Source: Lysinibacillus sp. FJAT-14745 (GTDB lineage: Bacteria; Bacillota; Bacilli; Bacillales_A; Planococcaceae). From it: a stretch of 47,900 nt of DNA. A program made the translations under genes and the position numbers. Shown one piece after another: positions 1-8,334 of this stretch. The notes under the pieces are model-generated. The model was given only the letters and a program-made list of their open reading frames with translations. It searched no databases and had not been told where the DNA came from. Location of the stretch: assembly GCF_001275675.1 (NCBI RefSeq), contig NZ_LITM01000016.1:51287-99186 (forward strand), in the 5' to 3' direction. Positions within the stretch are counted from its first letter, which is position 1; each line of letters opens with the position of its first letter.

Positions 1-90
1 ATTGGCAAAGTGGTAACGAAAAAATCCTTTTATCGCTCAATAATAAACTTATTTTTTCCTAATCAACACGCCTGGTCCAATAACTTATTG

Positions 91-1020
91 CTAGTAATGT
101 ATATAATTTGTAAGGTATAGCAATGAAAAAGCTATTGCAATACATAGTTGAACAACGGCACTTGCTACTAGGTAACCTCGGGGCTCACCTGCTTTTTTAC
201 GATAATAAATTTGCATAATAGAGTAGAGCGTAAATAAGCTGTATATAATCGTAGCGTGTATGGAATGCATCAGTAAATAAATTGCGTATAAAATACCTGC
301 AAACAAGACTAACATGATAGCGTTAGCGATAGCATGTTCAACTGTAGCCGCAACAAAACGTCGTTCAATATGAGGCATTCTTTTTTTTGCAAGCCATAGT
401 GTTACATGACTAAGTGATATAAAGATATACATAAAAATGAACTTGGTTAATTGTTTATCATCAAAGTAATACATTAGTGAATCAAATGCATTGTCGAATT
501 GAATTGCTTGTTCTGTTACGACATTAAGGAAAATATCATTATTAAGCACCTTCCATTTCTCGTGAGTACCATCAGAATAGACAATCAACACATCATGAGG
601 TGAGTTACTGTTAGCTTCCCACTGCTGAGCGGTTAATGAAATTGAAGGTGCATGTTCCATTTGTTCTTGTAGCTGACTTAAAAGTTGCTTATTTGTATAG
701 CATTCCTGAGGTACATAAAGGCATGAAGCTTTTGCGATGAACGTTTCTTTGTTTTCATTACTGTGTACATAGACTTTTGCAATTGTTTTGTTTGTATCTG
801 TTGTTAGTGGAGAGTTAGTCGGCCCTTGGATAAAGGACAAAATTAAAATAGAAAGAACTATGATAAATAGCAAAGATACTGCAGGCAATTTCCAAGACCT
901 TTTAATTGGTCGTTTTTCTATTGTAGTAGGTGTAGTAATATTGAGCAGTATTTTTTCCTGCTGCTGCTTAGTTAATCTGAGATCGCGTAAATGTTGCCAG
1001 GATTCTTCATTGTTCTTCAT
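91..1020 (-). CDS. Putative membrane anti-sigma factor paired with the upstream ECF sigma factor
   Basis: A 309-residue membrane protein of no family I recognise by sequence. It has a cytoplasmic N-terminus of about 40 residues, one hydrophobic segment (about 41-63), a predicted outside domain to about residue 195, and then four more hydrophobic segments to the C-terminus. The start at 1020 is chosen because a strong GGAGGTG ribosome site precedes this ATG; an in-frame ATG five codons upstream lacks one. The gene begins inside the end of the sigma gene, overlapping it by 14 bases, which indicates coupled translation. Position and topology suggest it holds the sigma factor at the membrane, but no zinc-binding anti-sigma motif is visible and the role is inferred from context. 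The four-segment C-terminal bundle is unusual for an anti-sigma factor. Confidence 0.6.
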   Translation of the reverse strand: MKNNEESWQHLRDLRLTKQQQEKILLNITTPTTIEKRPIKRSWKLPAVSLLFIIVLSILILSFIQGPTNSPLTTDTNKTIAKVYVHSNENKETFIAKASCLYVPQECYTNKQLLSQLQEQMEHAPSISLTAQQWEANSNSPHDVLIVYSDGTHEKWKVLNNDIFLNVVTEQAIQFDNAFDSLMYYFDDKQLTKFIFMYIFISLSHVTLWLAKKRMPHIERRFVAATVEHAIANAIMLVLFAGILYAIYLLMHSIHATIIYSLFTLYSIMQIYYRKKAGEPRGYLVASAVVQLCIAIAFSLLYLTNYIHY

Positions 1021-1504
1021 CAAATTCACCTCCAAGCTGCTTTTTTAATGCAACAAGTGCACGTTTTAATGTGTTTTTTACTTTTCCTTCATTCCAGCCT
1101 AGAACATCACAAGTTTCCTGAATGGATAAACCCTCGATTTTACGTAAAATAATGACATCTCGATAAGTGAGCTTAAGTCTACTAATGGCAAGATAAAGCG
1201 TCTTTGCATCTTCTCGCTGGATGAGCCATTGGTGTGGTGATGTTGGTTCAAGCTCTTCATGTTTGTTTAAAAACGGTACAAATTGAATAAGTCTTTTCCG
1301 GCGGTAATGATCGTAAGCTAGATTACGTGCAGTACTCCTAAGCCAAGCGAGCTCTGCACCTTCTTTGATTGTCTGCTGATATTTTAAATAGCGGGCAAAT
1401 GTCTCCTGTGTGAAATCCTCCGCTAATTTCTCATCATTGAGTAAGTAGTATAAGTATTTAAAAATGGTTTGATTATGTAAGTAAAACAGCTCTTCAATCG
1501 TCAA
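1007..1504 (-). CDS. ECF-type RNA polymerase sigma factor
   Basis: A 165-residue sigma-70 family protein of extracytoplasmic-function size. Region 2 spans about residues 8-75 (contains KLAEDFTQETFARYLKY and the aromatic-rich segment before RNLAYDHYRRKR). Region 4 spans about 105-155, with the helix-turn-helix in LSIQETCDVLGWNEGKVKN. There is no region 1 or 3, as expected for this class. The start is a TTG at 1504, nine bases after an AAAGGAGGTG ribosome site. The reading frame stays open to 1801, but that extension runs through a repeat element and has no ribosome site. The gene is followed, with overlap, by a membrane protein that is probably its anti-sigma factor. Target promoters cannot be inferred here. 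Confidence 0.9.
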   Translation of the reverse strand: MTIEELFYLHNQTIFKYLYYLLNDEKLAEDFTQETFARYLKYQQTIKEGAELAWLRSTARNLAYDHYRRKRLIQFVPFLNKHEELEPTSPHQWLIQREDAKTLYLAISRLKLTYRDVIILRKIEGLSIQETCDVLGWNEGKVKNTLKRALVALKKQLGGEFDEEQ

Positions 1505-1623
1505 AATGTGCACCTCCTTTATCTTAAAGACGAGTGACTTTCTGAAAAGTATCATTTTACCAAAAAAAAGCTTCTCATTAAAAATTAGGTATGGCATTGT
1601 TGAAACGTATACTATGTATATAA

Positions 1624-1802
1624 GTTGATTGGAGTGAAGGCTGGGCGACTCCTTGGGGATCATCGGACGCCCCCAGGAAGCTCTGCTCTGTGCGAAAGCG
1701 AAGCGACAGCAACAATGTTTTATCTGTGCGAAAGCGTAGCGACAGCAACAACAAATGTTTTCTGTAGCGAAAGCAAAGCGCCCAGTCGGAACGGAAATCA
1801 AC
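1624..1802. repeat. MITE-like Bacillaceae repeat with terminal inverted repeats
   Basis: The 179-bp element starts with GTTGATT and ends with AATCAAC. Inside these ends, CTGGGCG (1641-1647) pairs with CGCCCAG (1779-1785). The interior has about three imperfect copies of a unit around GCGAAAGCGAAGCG, roughly 36-38 bp apart. From memory, elements with GTTGATTGGAG and GGAACGGAAATCAAC ends are common in Bacillaceae genomes. It lies between the sigma gene and the end of serA. Two overlapping reading frames through it are not genes. Confidence 0.7.
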
Positions 1803-1836
1803 CCTACGTTAAGATGATAATCTCAAAAATAAAAAA

Positions 1837-1860
1837 GCAGAGAGTATTTGTACTCCCTGC
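1837..1860 (-). terminator. serA intrinsic terminator
   Basis: On the minus strand, GCAGGGAGTA, a four-base loop and TACTCTCTGC form a 10-bp stem with one mismatch, followed by six T. It sits 16 bases after the serA stop codon. Confidence 0.85.
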
Positions 1861-1875
1861 TTATAAATCAATATA

Positions 1876-3489
1876 TTATAGGTTAATCGCTTTTACTTCA
1901 TCAATATTTTCAAGCTGTGCAACGAATGTTAGATCTTCTTCTGTTACAGCGTTGTCGATTGTTAGCATCATGACAGCTGTACCGCCAACTTGTGCACGAC
2001 CAACTTGCATTGTTGCGATGTTTACTTCTTTTTCTGCTAGCTTTGTTGCTACGCGACCGATTGCACCTGGTTTGTCAGTATTTTTAATGTAAAGAAGGTG
2101 ACCTTGTGGAATAACGTCAACAACATAGTCTTCTACTTTAACAATACGTGCACCTAAACCATTTAATAATGTACCAGCAACTGTGTGTGTTTCGTTCACT
2201 GTTTTAATTTCAATCGTAATTAAGCTTGTGAAACCTTTAGCAGTTGTTGTTTTATGCTCATTAATTTTCATGCCGATACGTTCAGATAGGTAGCGAGCGT
2301 TTACGTCATTAACATGATTACCGTGGTTTTTAGATAATAAGCCTTTTAACGCGTTTGACGTTAATGGACGAACATCATAATTTGCTACTTCACCAGCATA
2401 AGATAAGTTGATTTCTTTTACAGGCTCAGTTGTAAGCTGAGATAAGAATGAACCTAGTTTTTCAGCTAATTCAAAGAATGGCTCGACTTGTGCAAGCAAC
2501 TCTTTTGGAATAGATGGCATGTTCACTGGGTTAGTTACAGTACCTGTTTTATAGAATTTAATGATGTCGTTTGAAACGTCAACAGCTACAGACTCTTGTG
2601 CTTCAATTGTAGATGCACCTAAGTGAGGTGTTGCGATTACTTGTGGTAAAGTAAGTAGCTTGTGATCTGTTGCAGGCTCAGTTACGAATACGTCAAGAGC
2701 AGCACCTGCTACTTTACCTTCTACGATTGCATCGTATAAATCATCCTCATTGATAATACCGCCACGTGCACAGTTAATGATACGCACGCCATCTTTCATC
2801 ATAGCGAATTTTTCTTTGTTAATAAGGTTGCGTGTTTCAGGAAGAAGTGGTGTGTGTACTGTAATGAAATCTGCAGCTGCACAAATTTCTTCAACTGTTG
2901 ATTTTGTTACCCCTAACTCTTTAGCGCGTTCATCTGTTAGGAATGGATCGTATGCCATAACGTTCATACGTTGACCTTTTGCACGATAAGCAACTTCAAC
3001 ACCGATACGACCGAAGCCTACAACACCTAGCGTTTTATTTTTAAGCTCAACGCCAACATAAGATTTACGATCCCATTTACCATTTTTAAGTGTATTGAAT
3101 GCTTGTGGGATGTGACGAGCAAGTGAAGTCATCATGGCAATAGTGTGCTCAGCAGCAGAGTTCGTGTTACCGTCTGGTGCATTTACAACGATAATGCCAT
3201 GTTCAGTTGCAGCAGTTAGATCGATGTTGTCTACACCTACACCTGCACGTCCGATAAGCTTTAAGTTTTTAGCTGCTTCGATTACTTCGCGTGTTACCGT
3301 TGTTTGAGAACGTACTAGTAAAACATCTACATCCGCAATTTTTGCGATTAATTCTTCTGGTGCAAGACCAGTATCGACAATGATATTTAAGTCTAAATCT
3401 TGTTCTTGTCGTAGTGGGAAAATACCATCTTCACTTAGTGGGTCAGCGATAAATACGTTAATTGTTTTTGTTTTTGTTGCAGTAGTCAT
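1876..3489 (-). CDS. serA: D-3-phosphoglycerate dehydrogenase
   Basis: Oxidises 3-phosphoglycerate to 3-phosphohydroxypyruvate with NAD, the first committed step of serine synthesis in the cytoplasm. The 537-residue length fits the long bacterial form (about 525 residues). The N-terminal substrate domain carries [12 protein letters not shown]. The NAD-binding fold shows GFGRIG near residue 158, and ATPHLGAST near residue 290 holds the catalytic histidine. An intervening ASB domain follows from about 330, and a C-terminal ACT domain starts near 465 ([12 protein letters not shown]), usually a serine-sensing module. The ATG at 3489 has AAAAGGAG upstream. The gene stands alone behind a T-box leader, so transcription probably rises when tRNA-Ser is uncharged. 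Identity is secure. Confidence 0.97.
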   Translation of the reverse strand: MTTATKTKTINVFIADPLSEDGIFPLRQEQDLDLNIIVDTGLAPEELIAKIADVDVLLVRSQTTVTREVIEAAKNLKLIGRAGVGVDNIDLTAATEHGIIVVNAPDGNTNSAAEHTIAMMTSLARHIPQAFNTLKNGKWDRKSYVGVELKNKTLGVVGFGRIGVEVAYRAKGQRMNVMAYDPFLTDERAKELGVTKSTVEEICAAADFITVHTPLLPETRNLINKEKFAMMKDGVRIINCARGGIINEDDLYDAIVEGKVAGAALDVFVTEPATDHKLLTLPQVIATPHLGASTIEAQESVAVDVSNDIIKFYKTGTVTNPVNMPSIPKELLAQVEPFFELAEKLGSFLSQLTTEPVKEINLSYAGEVANYDVRPLTSNALKGLLSKNHGNHVNDVNARYLSERIGMKINEHKTTTAKGFTSLITIEIKTVNETHTVAGTLLNGLGARIVKVEDYVVDVIPQGHLLYIKNTDKPGAIGRVATKLAEKEVNIATMQVGRAQVGGTAVMMLTIDNAVTEEDLTFVAQLENIDEVKAINL

Positions 3490-3569
3490 TTGTAATTAGC
3501 TCCTTTTAAAAAAAATTGTTAGTGTTCTTTATATACGAAACAGTCAGAATTTTGTAAAACCAGTACATC

Positions 3570-3594
3570 TTACAGCATACAAACAATCTCCTTT
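3570..3594 (-). other. Two-codon upstream reading frame with a strong ribosome site
   Basis: Between the T-box terminator and serA, the minus strand has AAAGGAG (3588-3594), nine bases, then ATG CTG TAA (3578-3570). This is a well-spaced ribosome site feeding a Met-Leu-stop frame about 80 bases before serA. Whether ribosomes use it is unknown; it is reported because its spacing is better than many real starts. Confidence 0.35.
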
Positions 3595-3617
3595 CTGATA
3601 ATGAGAACAATATAAAA

Positions 3618-3669
3618 AGCCTTCCGCGCCTTACAAACACAAAGATTGTGTTGTAAGGGGCGAAAGGCT
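3618..3669 (-). terminator. T-box regulated terminator hairpin
   Basis: On the minus strand a long stem runs from AGCCTTTCGCCCCTTACAA to TTGTAAGGCGCGGAAGGCT and is followed by five T. It lies directly after the T-box sequence and is the conditional terminator of the serA leader. Confidence 0.88.
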
Positions 3670-3905
3670 GAATAAACTTTGGTTCGCGGTACCACCCTTA
3701 ATCACTGCTTGAAAGATTTCTTGCAGTCTTAGCTATATGCGTAACGTGCATGTGACGGATAAGCTTACTTTGGGAGTGTTCGGCTTATCTATTCAGGAGT
3801 GGAACTATTATCGTAGAAATCGCTGATTTACACCAACCATCAGCTCTCTTTAGATTTTCTTGCGACTAGCATGTCTCCGTCGTTATATTTTCGTGTGATT
3901 AAATT
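3618..3905 (-). promoter_or_regulatory. T-box leader of serA, probably serine-specific
   Basis: The minus strand carries the conserved T-box AGGGTGGTACCGCG (3698-3685), just before the terminator hairpin. A Stem I region upstream (about 3870-3775) contains the AGAGAGCTGATGGTTGG-type distal loop. The best specifier candidate is TCC (3798-3796), a serine codon, in the segment TTCCACTCCTGAA. It was chosen partly because serA follows. Uncharged tRNA would pair with the specifier and the T-box, form the antiterminator and allow serA transcription. T-box identity is certain; the exact specifier frame is inferred. Confidence 0.93.
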
Positions 3906-3912
3906 TGTTACC

Positions 3913-3942
3913 ATCATAATCCCTATTGTTCACCTTTGTCAA
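3913..3942 (-). promoter_or_regulatory. serA leader promoter (SigA type)
   Basis: On the minus strand, TTGACA (3942-3937) and TATGAT (3918-3913) are separated by 18 bases. Transcription would start near 3905, at the 5' edge of the T-box leader. Confidence 0.75.
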
Positions 3943-4291
3943 CAATATTTCTGAAAAAGATTAAAAAACGTGACTTCAAAAGTCCGAAAAATACCCAAAC
4001 ACGAATATTATCGTGTTTTATATTTCGTATTGTTCGTCTTTTTGGGAAGGACAATGAAAGCGCTACCGATAGATGTTAAGTCAGATTACATGGGCATTCA
4101 ACAAATATTTGAGGGCGAAAATTATACGGGAATGCATTGGTATTAAATGGATAATATAAATACGAACTTTCGTTGTTTAGTGGAGGAAAGCGAACGTTTT
4201 TTTCTTGTCACATTTTCGTCAAATTTAGAAGGTGAATGATCCCTTAGAGAAGAATGTAAGTAATGAAAGATTGATTTTTAGGGGGTATAGA

Positions 4292-5944
4292 ATGATGTAT
4301 GATGTAGCAATTGTCGGTGCAGGACTGGCAGGATTAGTAGCTGCCTGTGAGTTAGCGGATGCAAAGAAAAAAATTGTTTTAGTAGATCAAGAACCTGAAA
4401 ATTCAATGGGAGGACAGGCATTCTGGTCCTTTGGCGGTATCTTTTTAGTGAATTCACCCGAGCAAAGAAGGCTCGGTATTAAGGATAGTAAAGAGCTTGC
4501 ATGGCAAGATTGGCAAGGAACGGCTGGCTTCGATCGCTTGGAGGATGAAGATTCGTGGGCGTATAAATGGGCCAAGGCTTATGTAGATTTTGCAGCTGGT
4601 GAAAAATATAGATGGTTAAAGTCTATGAGGATTAAGTTTTTTCCAGTCGTCGGTTGGGCAGAGCGTGGGGGATCATTAGCAGGCGGCCACGGTAATTCGG
4701 TACCTAGATTTCATGTTGTTTGGGGAACTGGGCCAGGGATTGTAAAGCCGTTTGCTGAAAAAGTGAAAAAGGCCATAAAGGATGGTTATATAGATTTTAA
4801 ACCAAGACAGCGTGTAGATGAGTTTATTCTACAAGATGGAAGAATAACAGGGATTAGTGGAACAGTTTTGGCTCAAAGCTATGCAAATCGTGGTGAAAAA
4901 AGCTCAAGGCTGGGCATTGGAGAATTTTCTTATGAAGCTGAAGCGGTTATTGTGGCTAGCGGTGGAATAGGTGCAAATTTTGATTTAATCAGAAAAAATT
5001 GGCCAGCGCGACTTGGTTCACCACCTAAAAATATGGTCAGTGGTGTACCTGCTTATGTAGATGGAAGAATGTTAGAAATTACTGAGCATGCGGGAGGACG
5101 TATCGTTAATCGAGACCGCATGTGGCATTATACAGAAGGCTTGAAAAATTGGGACCCTATTTGGCCAAATCACGGCATTCGAATTTTACCAGGCCCTTCG
5201 TCATTATGGTTTGATGCAGAAGGCAATCGATTTGGAGCACCAAATTTTCCTGGTTTTGATACGTTAAGCACATTAGAGGCAATTCAAAAAACAGGTTATG
5301 ATTACTCGTGGTTTATTTTAACTGAAAAAATTATTGAAAAAGAATTTGCATTATCAGGCTCTGAGCAAAATCCTGATTTAACAAATAAAAGTATTAGTGA
5401 TGTTCTAAAACGTGTTTTGCCAGGAGCACCGGGTCCAATTCAGGCATTTAAAAATCATGGTGAGGATTTTGTGATTGCTAATGATTTAAAGGAGTTAGTC
5501 GAAGGAATGAACAAGTTGGCTGGCAATGACCTACTTGATTTTATCAAAATAAAAGAGCAAATTTTAGCAAGGGATCGCGAAATGGACAATAAATTTACAA
5601 AGGACTTACAGGTTAATGCTATTCATGGTGCAAGAAACTATGTTGGTGATAAATTTGTGCGCGTTGCGAAGCCCCATAAAATATTAGATCCCCAAAATTG
5701 GCCACTTATTGCGGTACGCTTAAATATTTTAACGCGTAAAACATTAGGAGGCTTACAGACAAATTTGAATGGTGCTGTGTTAGGAATAGACGGTCAACCT
5801 GTACCGGGTTTATTTGCAGCTGGAGAAGTTAGTGGTTTTGGTGGTGGTGGTGTACACGGTTACCGTGCTTTAGAAGGGACATTTGTTGGTGGGTGTTTAT
5901 TTAGTGGTCGACAGGTAGGGCGTTACTTGGCAAAAAGAGAATGA
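4292..5944 (+). CDS. FAD-dependent dehydrogenase, ketosteroid dehydrogenase / fumarate reductase-like
   Basis: A 550-residue flavoprotein. The N-terminal dinucleotide fold (VAIVGAGLAGLVAACELA) binds FAD, and the C-terminal AAGEVSGFGGGGVHGYRALE closes the FAD site, as in the fumarate reductase / 3-ketosteroid dehydrogenase superfamily. No signal peptide or haem motif is present, so it is expected in the cytoplasm. The start at 4292 is set by GGGGG six bases upstream; a second ATG follows immediately, and an in-frame ATG 20 codons earlier lacks a ribosome site. The substrate cannot be read from the sequence, and steroid chemistry should not be assumed. It is a single gene, convergent with trhO across a 21-bp repeat array. 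Confidence 0.88.
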   Translation: MMYDVAIVGAGLAGLVAACELADAKKKIVLVDQEPENSMGGQAFWSFGGIFLVNSPEQRRLGIKDSKELAWQDWQGTAGFDRLEDEDSWAYKWAKAYVDFAAGEKYRWLKSMRIKFFPVVGWAERGGSLAGGHGNSVPRFHVVWGTGPGIVKPFAEKVKKAIKDGYIDFKPRQRVDEFILQDGRITGISGTVLAQSYANRGEKSSRLGIGEFSYEAEAVIVASGGIGANFDLIRKNWPARLGSPPKNMVSGVPAYVDGRMLEITEHAGGRIVNRDRMWHYTEGLKNWDPIWPNHGIRILPGPSSLWFDAEGNRFGAPNFPGFDTLSTLEAIQKTGYDYSWFILTEKIIEKEFALSGSEQNPDLTNKSISDVLKRVLPGAPGPIQAFKNHGEDFVIANDLKELVEGMNKLAGNDLLDFIKIKEQILARDREMDNKFTKDLQVNAIHGARNYVGDKFVRVAKPHKILDPQNWPLIAVRLNILTRKTLGGLQTNLNGAVLGIDGQPVPGLFAAGEVSGFGGGGVHGYRALEGTFVGGCLFSGRQVGRYLAKRE

Positions 5945-5983
5945 AGAAAAATTTAAGTGAGATTTAGCAAGCTCTAGTGAGAG

Positions 5984-6227
5984 AGGAAACGCTCGGGTCC
6001 CGAGGAAAATCGCTCGGGTAAGCCGAAAAAGTGATCGGGTCCCGAGGAAAATCGCTCGGGTAGGCCGGGAAAGTGATCGGGTCCCGAGGAAAATCGCTCG
6101 GGTAGGCCGGAAAAGTGATCGGGTCCCGCGGAAAATCGCTCGGGTAGGCCTAGAAAGTGATCGGGTCCCCTAGAAAATCGCTCAGGTACCAAAAATATCT
6201 GCTCAGGTAAACGCGCAATCGCTCGCC
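5984..6227. repeat. 21-bp tandem array A (CTCGGGT core)
   Basis: About 11 units with CGGGT recurring every 21 bases (5994, 6015, 6036, 6057 and on), decaying to CAGGT at the right edge. Two unit types alternate, giving a 42-bp higher period: GATCGGGTCCCGAGGAAAAT and CGCTCGGGTAGGCCGGAAAA, each plus a base or so. It fills the gap between the convergent FAD dehydrogenase and trhO. There are no unique spacers, so it is not CRISPR. Confidence 0.92.
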
Positions 6228-6259
6228 CTTTACAGACAAGGAAGAGTAACTCGAAAAAA

Positions 6260-6288
6260 AGAGCATCACCAAAAATGGATGATGCTCT
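6260..6288. terminator. Terminator between array A and trhO
   Basis: AGAGCATC and GATGCTCT form a hairpin with seven A on its left flank, so it is a good terminator for trhO on the minus strand. T-rich sequence on the right may let it also stop plus-strand transcripts. Confidence 0.8.
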
Positions 6289-6294
6289 CTTTTC

Positions 6295-7272
6295 TTATAA
6301 AGAAGGATTTTGAAGTTCAGCGATTTTAGCGATTTGTTCCTCAATCTGCTCTTTTGTCCAACCATTCTCTTCAACAAAGAAGTTGCGTTCTGCGCGGCGG
6401 CATTCGTCTGAACAGCTACGCATATAGAAGGACTCATGCTTTTCCTCGCAAAGCATTAATTTATGGCATTCAGGATTTGCGCAGTTTGTATAACGTTCTG
6501 TCGGTTCACCAGTGAAGAAATCCTTGCCGACAATAACATGCTCAACCTGATTAATCGGTACACTACGGCGTCGATCAAAGACAAACATTTGTCCATCCCA
6601 TAGTTGACCTTTTACCTCAGGGTCTTTAGCATACGTGGCAATTCCACCGTGTAACTGACCAACACTTTCTCCATAGCCTTCACGTTTTAACCAGCCAGAG
6701 AATTTTTCACAGCGAATACCACCTGTGCAGTAAGTCAAAATTTTCTTATCAGCAAAATCTTCTTTATGAGCTTCCATCCAAGCAGGTAGGTCACGGAAGT
6801 TTTCAATATCTGGACGCACGGCACCACGGAAATGTCCAAGGTCATATTCATAATCATTACGTGCATCAATAACTACTGTATTGTCCTCCTGCATACGTTC
6901 CATAAATTCTTTTGGTGATAAATAATCTCCTGTTATTTCTAAAGGATTAATATCATCGTTCAAACCAAGATGTACAATCTCTCGACGAGGGCGCACATGC
7001 ATTTTTTTAAAGGCATGCCCTTCAACTTCATCAATTTTCCACATAATATCGCTAAAACGAGGGTCTGCTTTCATATGTTTCATGTATGCATCAGTTTGCT
7101 CGACTGTACCTGAAACCGTTCCATTAATGCCCTCATATCCAACTAAAATTCGACCAAGAAGTCCGATTTCTTGACAAACTGCTAAATGTTCCTCTGCGAA
7201 TGCTACAGGGTCTTCAATAGCTATATATTTATAATAAAGTAATACACGATAGTCTTGCTGTGTCACAATCAT
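6295..7272 (-). CDS. trhO: tRNA uridine(34) hydroxylase, rhodanese domain
   Basis: A 325-residue UPF0176/YbfQ-type protein. This family hydroxylates uridine 34 of tRNA to 5-hydroxyuridine, the precursor of wobble mo5U in Gram-positives. An N-terminal acylphosphatase-like domain (about 1-95) is followed by a rhodanese domain (about 115-215). The active-site loop is [11 protein letters not shown], with Cys182 as the catalytic residue. The C-terminal part has a cysteine group (CANPEC, later CSDEC) that looks metal-binding. The ATG at 7272 follows AAAAGGTGG. It is transcribed alone. Confidence 0.93.
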   Translation of the reverse strand: MIVTQQDYRVLLYYKYIAIEDPVAFAEEHLAVCQEIGLLGRILVGYEGINGTVSGTVEQTDAYMKHMKADPRFSDIMWKIDEVEGHAFKKMHVRPRREIVHLGLNDDINPLEITGDYLSPKEFMERMQEDNTVVIDARNDYEYDLGHFRGAVRPDIENFRDLPAWMEAHKEDFADKKILTYCTGGIRCEKFSGWLKREGYGESVGQLHGGIATYAKDPEVKGQLWDGQMFVFDRRRSVPINQVEHVIVGKDFFTGEPTERYTNCANPECHKLMLCEEKHESFYMRSCSDECRRAERNFFVEENGWTKEQIEEQIAKIAELQNPSL

Positions 7273-7405
7273 TAACCACCTTTTAAATCGATATTCGACC
7301 TTAAATATAGCATATCAAGTGCTATTTTGCGTAGGATAGAAGGAGTTTTCTAAAAAAACGCGAATAGTACATAGTGAATGACTATTCATATTTGGGGGTG
7401 TTGGG

Positions 7406-8188
7406 ATGGAATTTTCAACGATTACATTAGAAAAATTAGAACGCCGTGCAACATTAACTTTAAATCGACCACATGCCATGAATGCTATGGACGGTATGAT
7501 GATGCGTGAACTAGCGGAATGCTTTGAGGCACTGCAGCAAGAACAAGACATACAAGTTCTCGTTATTCGTGGGGAAGGAAAAGTCTTTTCAGCAGGTGGC
7601 GATATTAAAGCGATGATGGATCCAGATAAGCCACTTGATATTAATGAGGCAATGGTTTATTTAACACGTATTGTCAAAGCATATTATCAGTTACCGATGA
7701 TCGTCATTGCAGCAGTTCATGGAGCATCAGCTGGATTAGGCTTTAGTCTAGCGCTAGGGGCAGACATAGTTGTGGCATGTGAAAATAGTAAGCTTGCTAT
7801 GAATTTCATAGGCATAGGGCTCATCCCTGATGGTGGCGGTCATTTCTTTATGAAGGAACGTGTGGGTACTGTCAAAGCTAAACAAATGATTTGGGAAGGT
7901 AAAGTATTAACTGCATCGGAAGCACATGATGAAGGGTTAATTGACTACGTTGCACCAGATGGAACTGTTTTTGCAATTACGGACCAACTAGTTGGAAAAA
8001 TGCTTGCTTCTCCAATTGCATCGATGATTACGACTAAAAAAATTCTACATGCTCAAAATTTACCGCAATTAGAGAGTATTTTATCAATGGAAGCAGAGGG
8101 GCAAGCGGCGATGCGTAAAACGGCCGATCATTTAGAGGGAATCCATGCGTTTGTAGAGAAAAGAGCACCTGCCTTTGTAGGAAAATGA
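7406..8188 (+). CDS. yhaR: Enoyl-CoA hydratase/isomerase family protein (YhaR-like)
   Basis: A 260-residue crotonase-fold protein that would act on an acyl-CoA thioester. The oxyanion-hole segments are visible: SAGGDIKAM (about residues 63-71) and HGASAGLGFSLALGADIV (about 109-126). IPDGGGHFFM follows at about 144, where hydratases usually place a catalytic Glu; a Gly-rich Asp/Gly stretch is seen instead. The precise reaction is therefore uncertain. GGGGGTG lies upstream of the ATG at 7406. In B. subtilis yhaR sits close to yhaO, and the same order here supports the name. Confidence 0.85.
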   Translation: MEFSTITLEKLERRATLTLNRPHAMNAMDGMMMRELAECFEALQQEQDIQVLVIRGEGKVFSAGGDIKAMMDPDKPLDINEAMVYLTRIVKAYYQLPMIVIAAVHGASAGLGFSLALGADIVVACENSKLAMNFIGIGLIPDGGGHFFMKERVGTVKAKQMIWEGKVLTASEAHDEGLIDYVAPDGTVFAITDQLVGKMLASPIASMITTKKILHAQNLPQLESILSMEAEGQAAMRKTADHLEGIHAFVEKRAPAFVGK

Positions 8189-8192
8189 AGGA

Positions 8193-8287
8193 ACTCAGTC
8201 TAAGAACGCCACGTCCTGTGGCAACGACTGAGTGACCAACATCATGCCGCTGACGCTACGCTTTCGCGCAAAAAACATCTGTTGGTC
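8193..8287. repeat. Partial copy of the structured GCCACGTCCTGTGGC repeat
   Basis: An outer stem ACTCAGTC/GACTGAGT (8193-8200/8226-8233) encloses the invariant GCCAC-GTCCT-GTGGC hairpin (8208-8222). A second stem GACCAACA/TGTTGGTC (8234-8241/8280-8287) encloses a CGCTACGCTTTCGCGC segment that resembles, inverted, the repeat at 1624-1802. About 55 bp are nearly identical to 8920-8976. The element begins four bases after the yhaR stop codon. Confidence 0.8.
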
Positions 8288-8288
8288 T

Positions 8289-8323
8289 AAAAGGCACGTA
8301 GTAAAGTTTACTACGTGCCTTTT
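8289..8323. terminator. Bidirectional terminator between yhaR and the YhzD-like gene
   Basis: A perfect 17-bp stem (AAAAGGCACGTAGTAAA and its complement) with a one-base centre, and A/T runs on both sides. It serves two convergent genes. Confidence 0.85.
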
Positions 8324-8334
8324 ATTAGCCATGT

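Noticed and set aside
1505-1801. N-terminal extension of the sigma factor with Cys-rich sequence
   Set aside because: The extension crosses a repeat element; a strong AAAGGAGGTG site with a TTG start at 1504 gives the normal family length.
1625-2092. A 155-codon plus-strand frame
   Set aside because: It runs through the MITE-like repeat and antisense to serA.
5974-6192. A 72-codon frame of PERFSSGPDHF-like repeats
   Set aside because: Product of array A, without start signals.
5984-6227. CRISPR array
   Set aside because: Units are contiguous 21-mers without unique spacers of constant length, and no cas genes are present. This holds for all four arrays.
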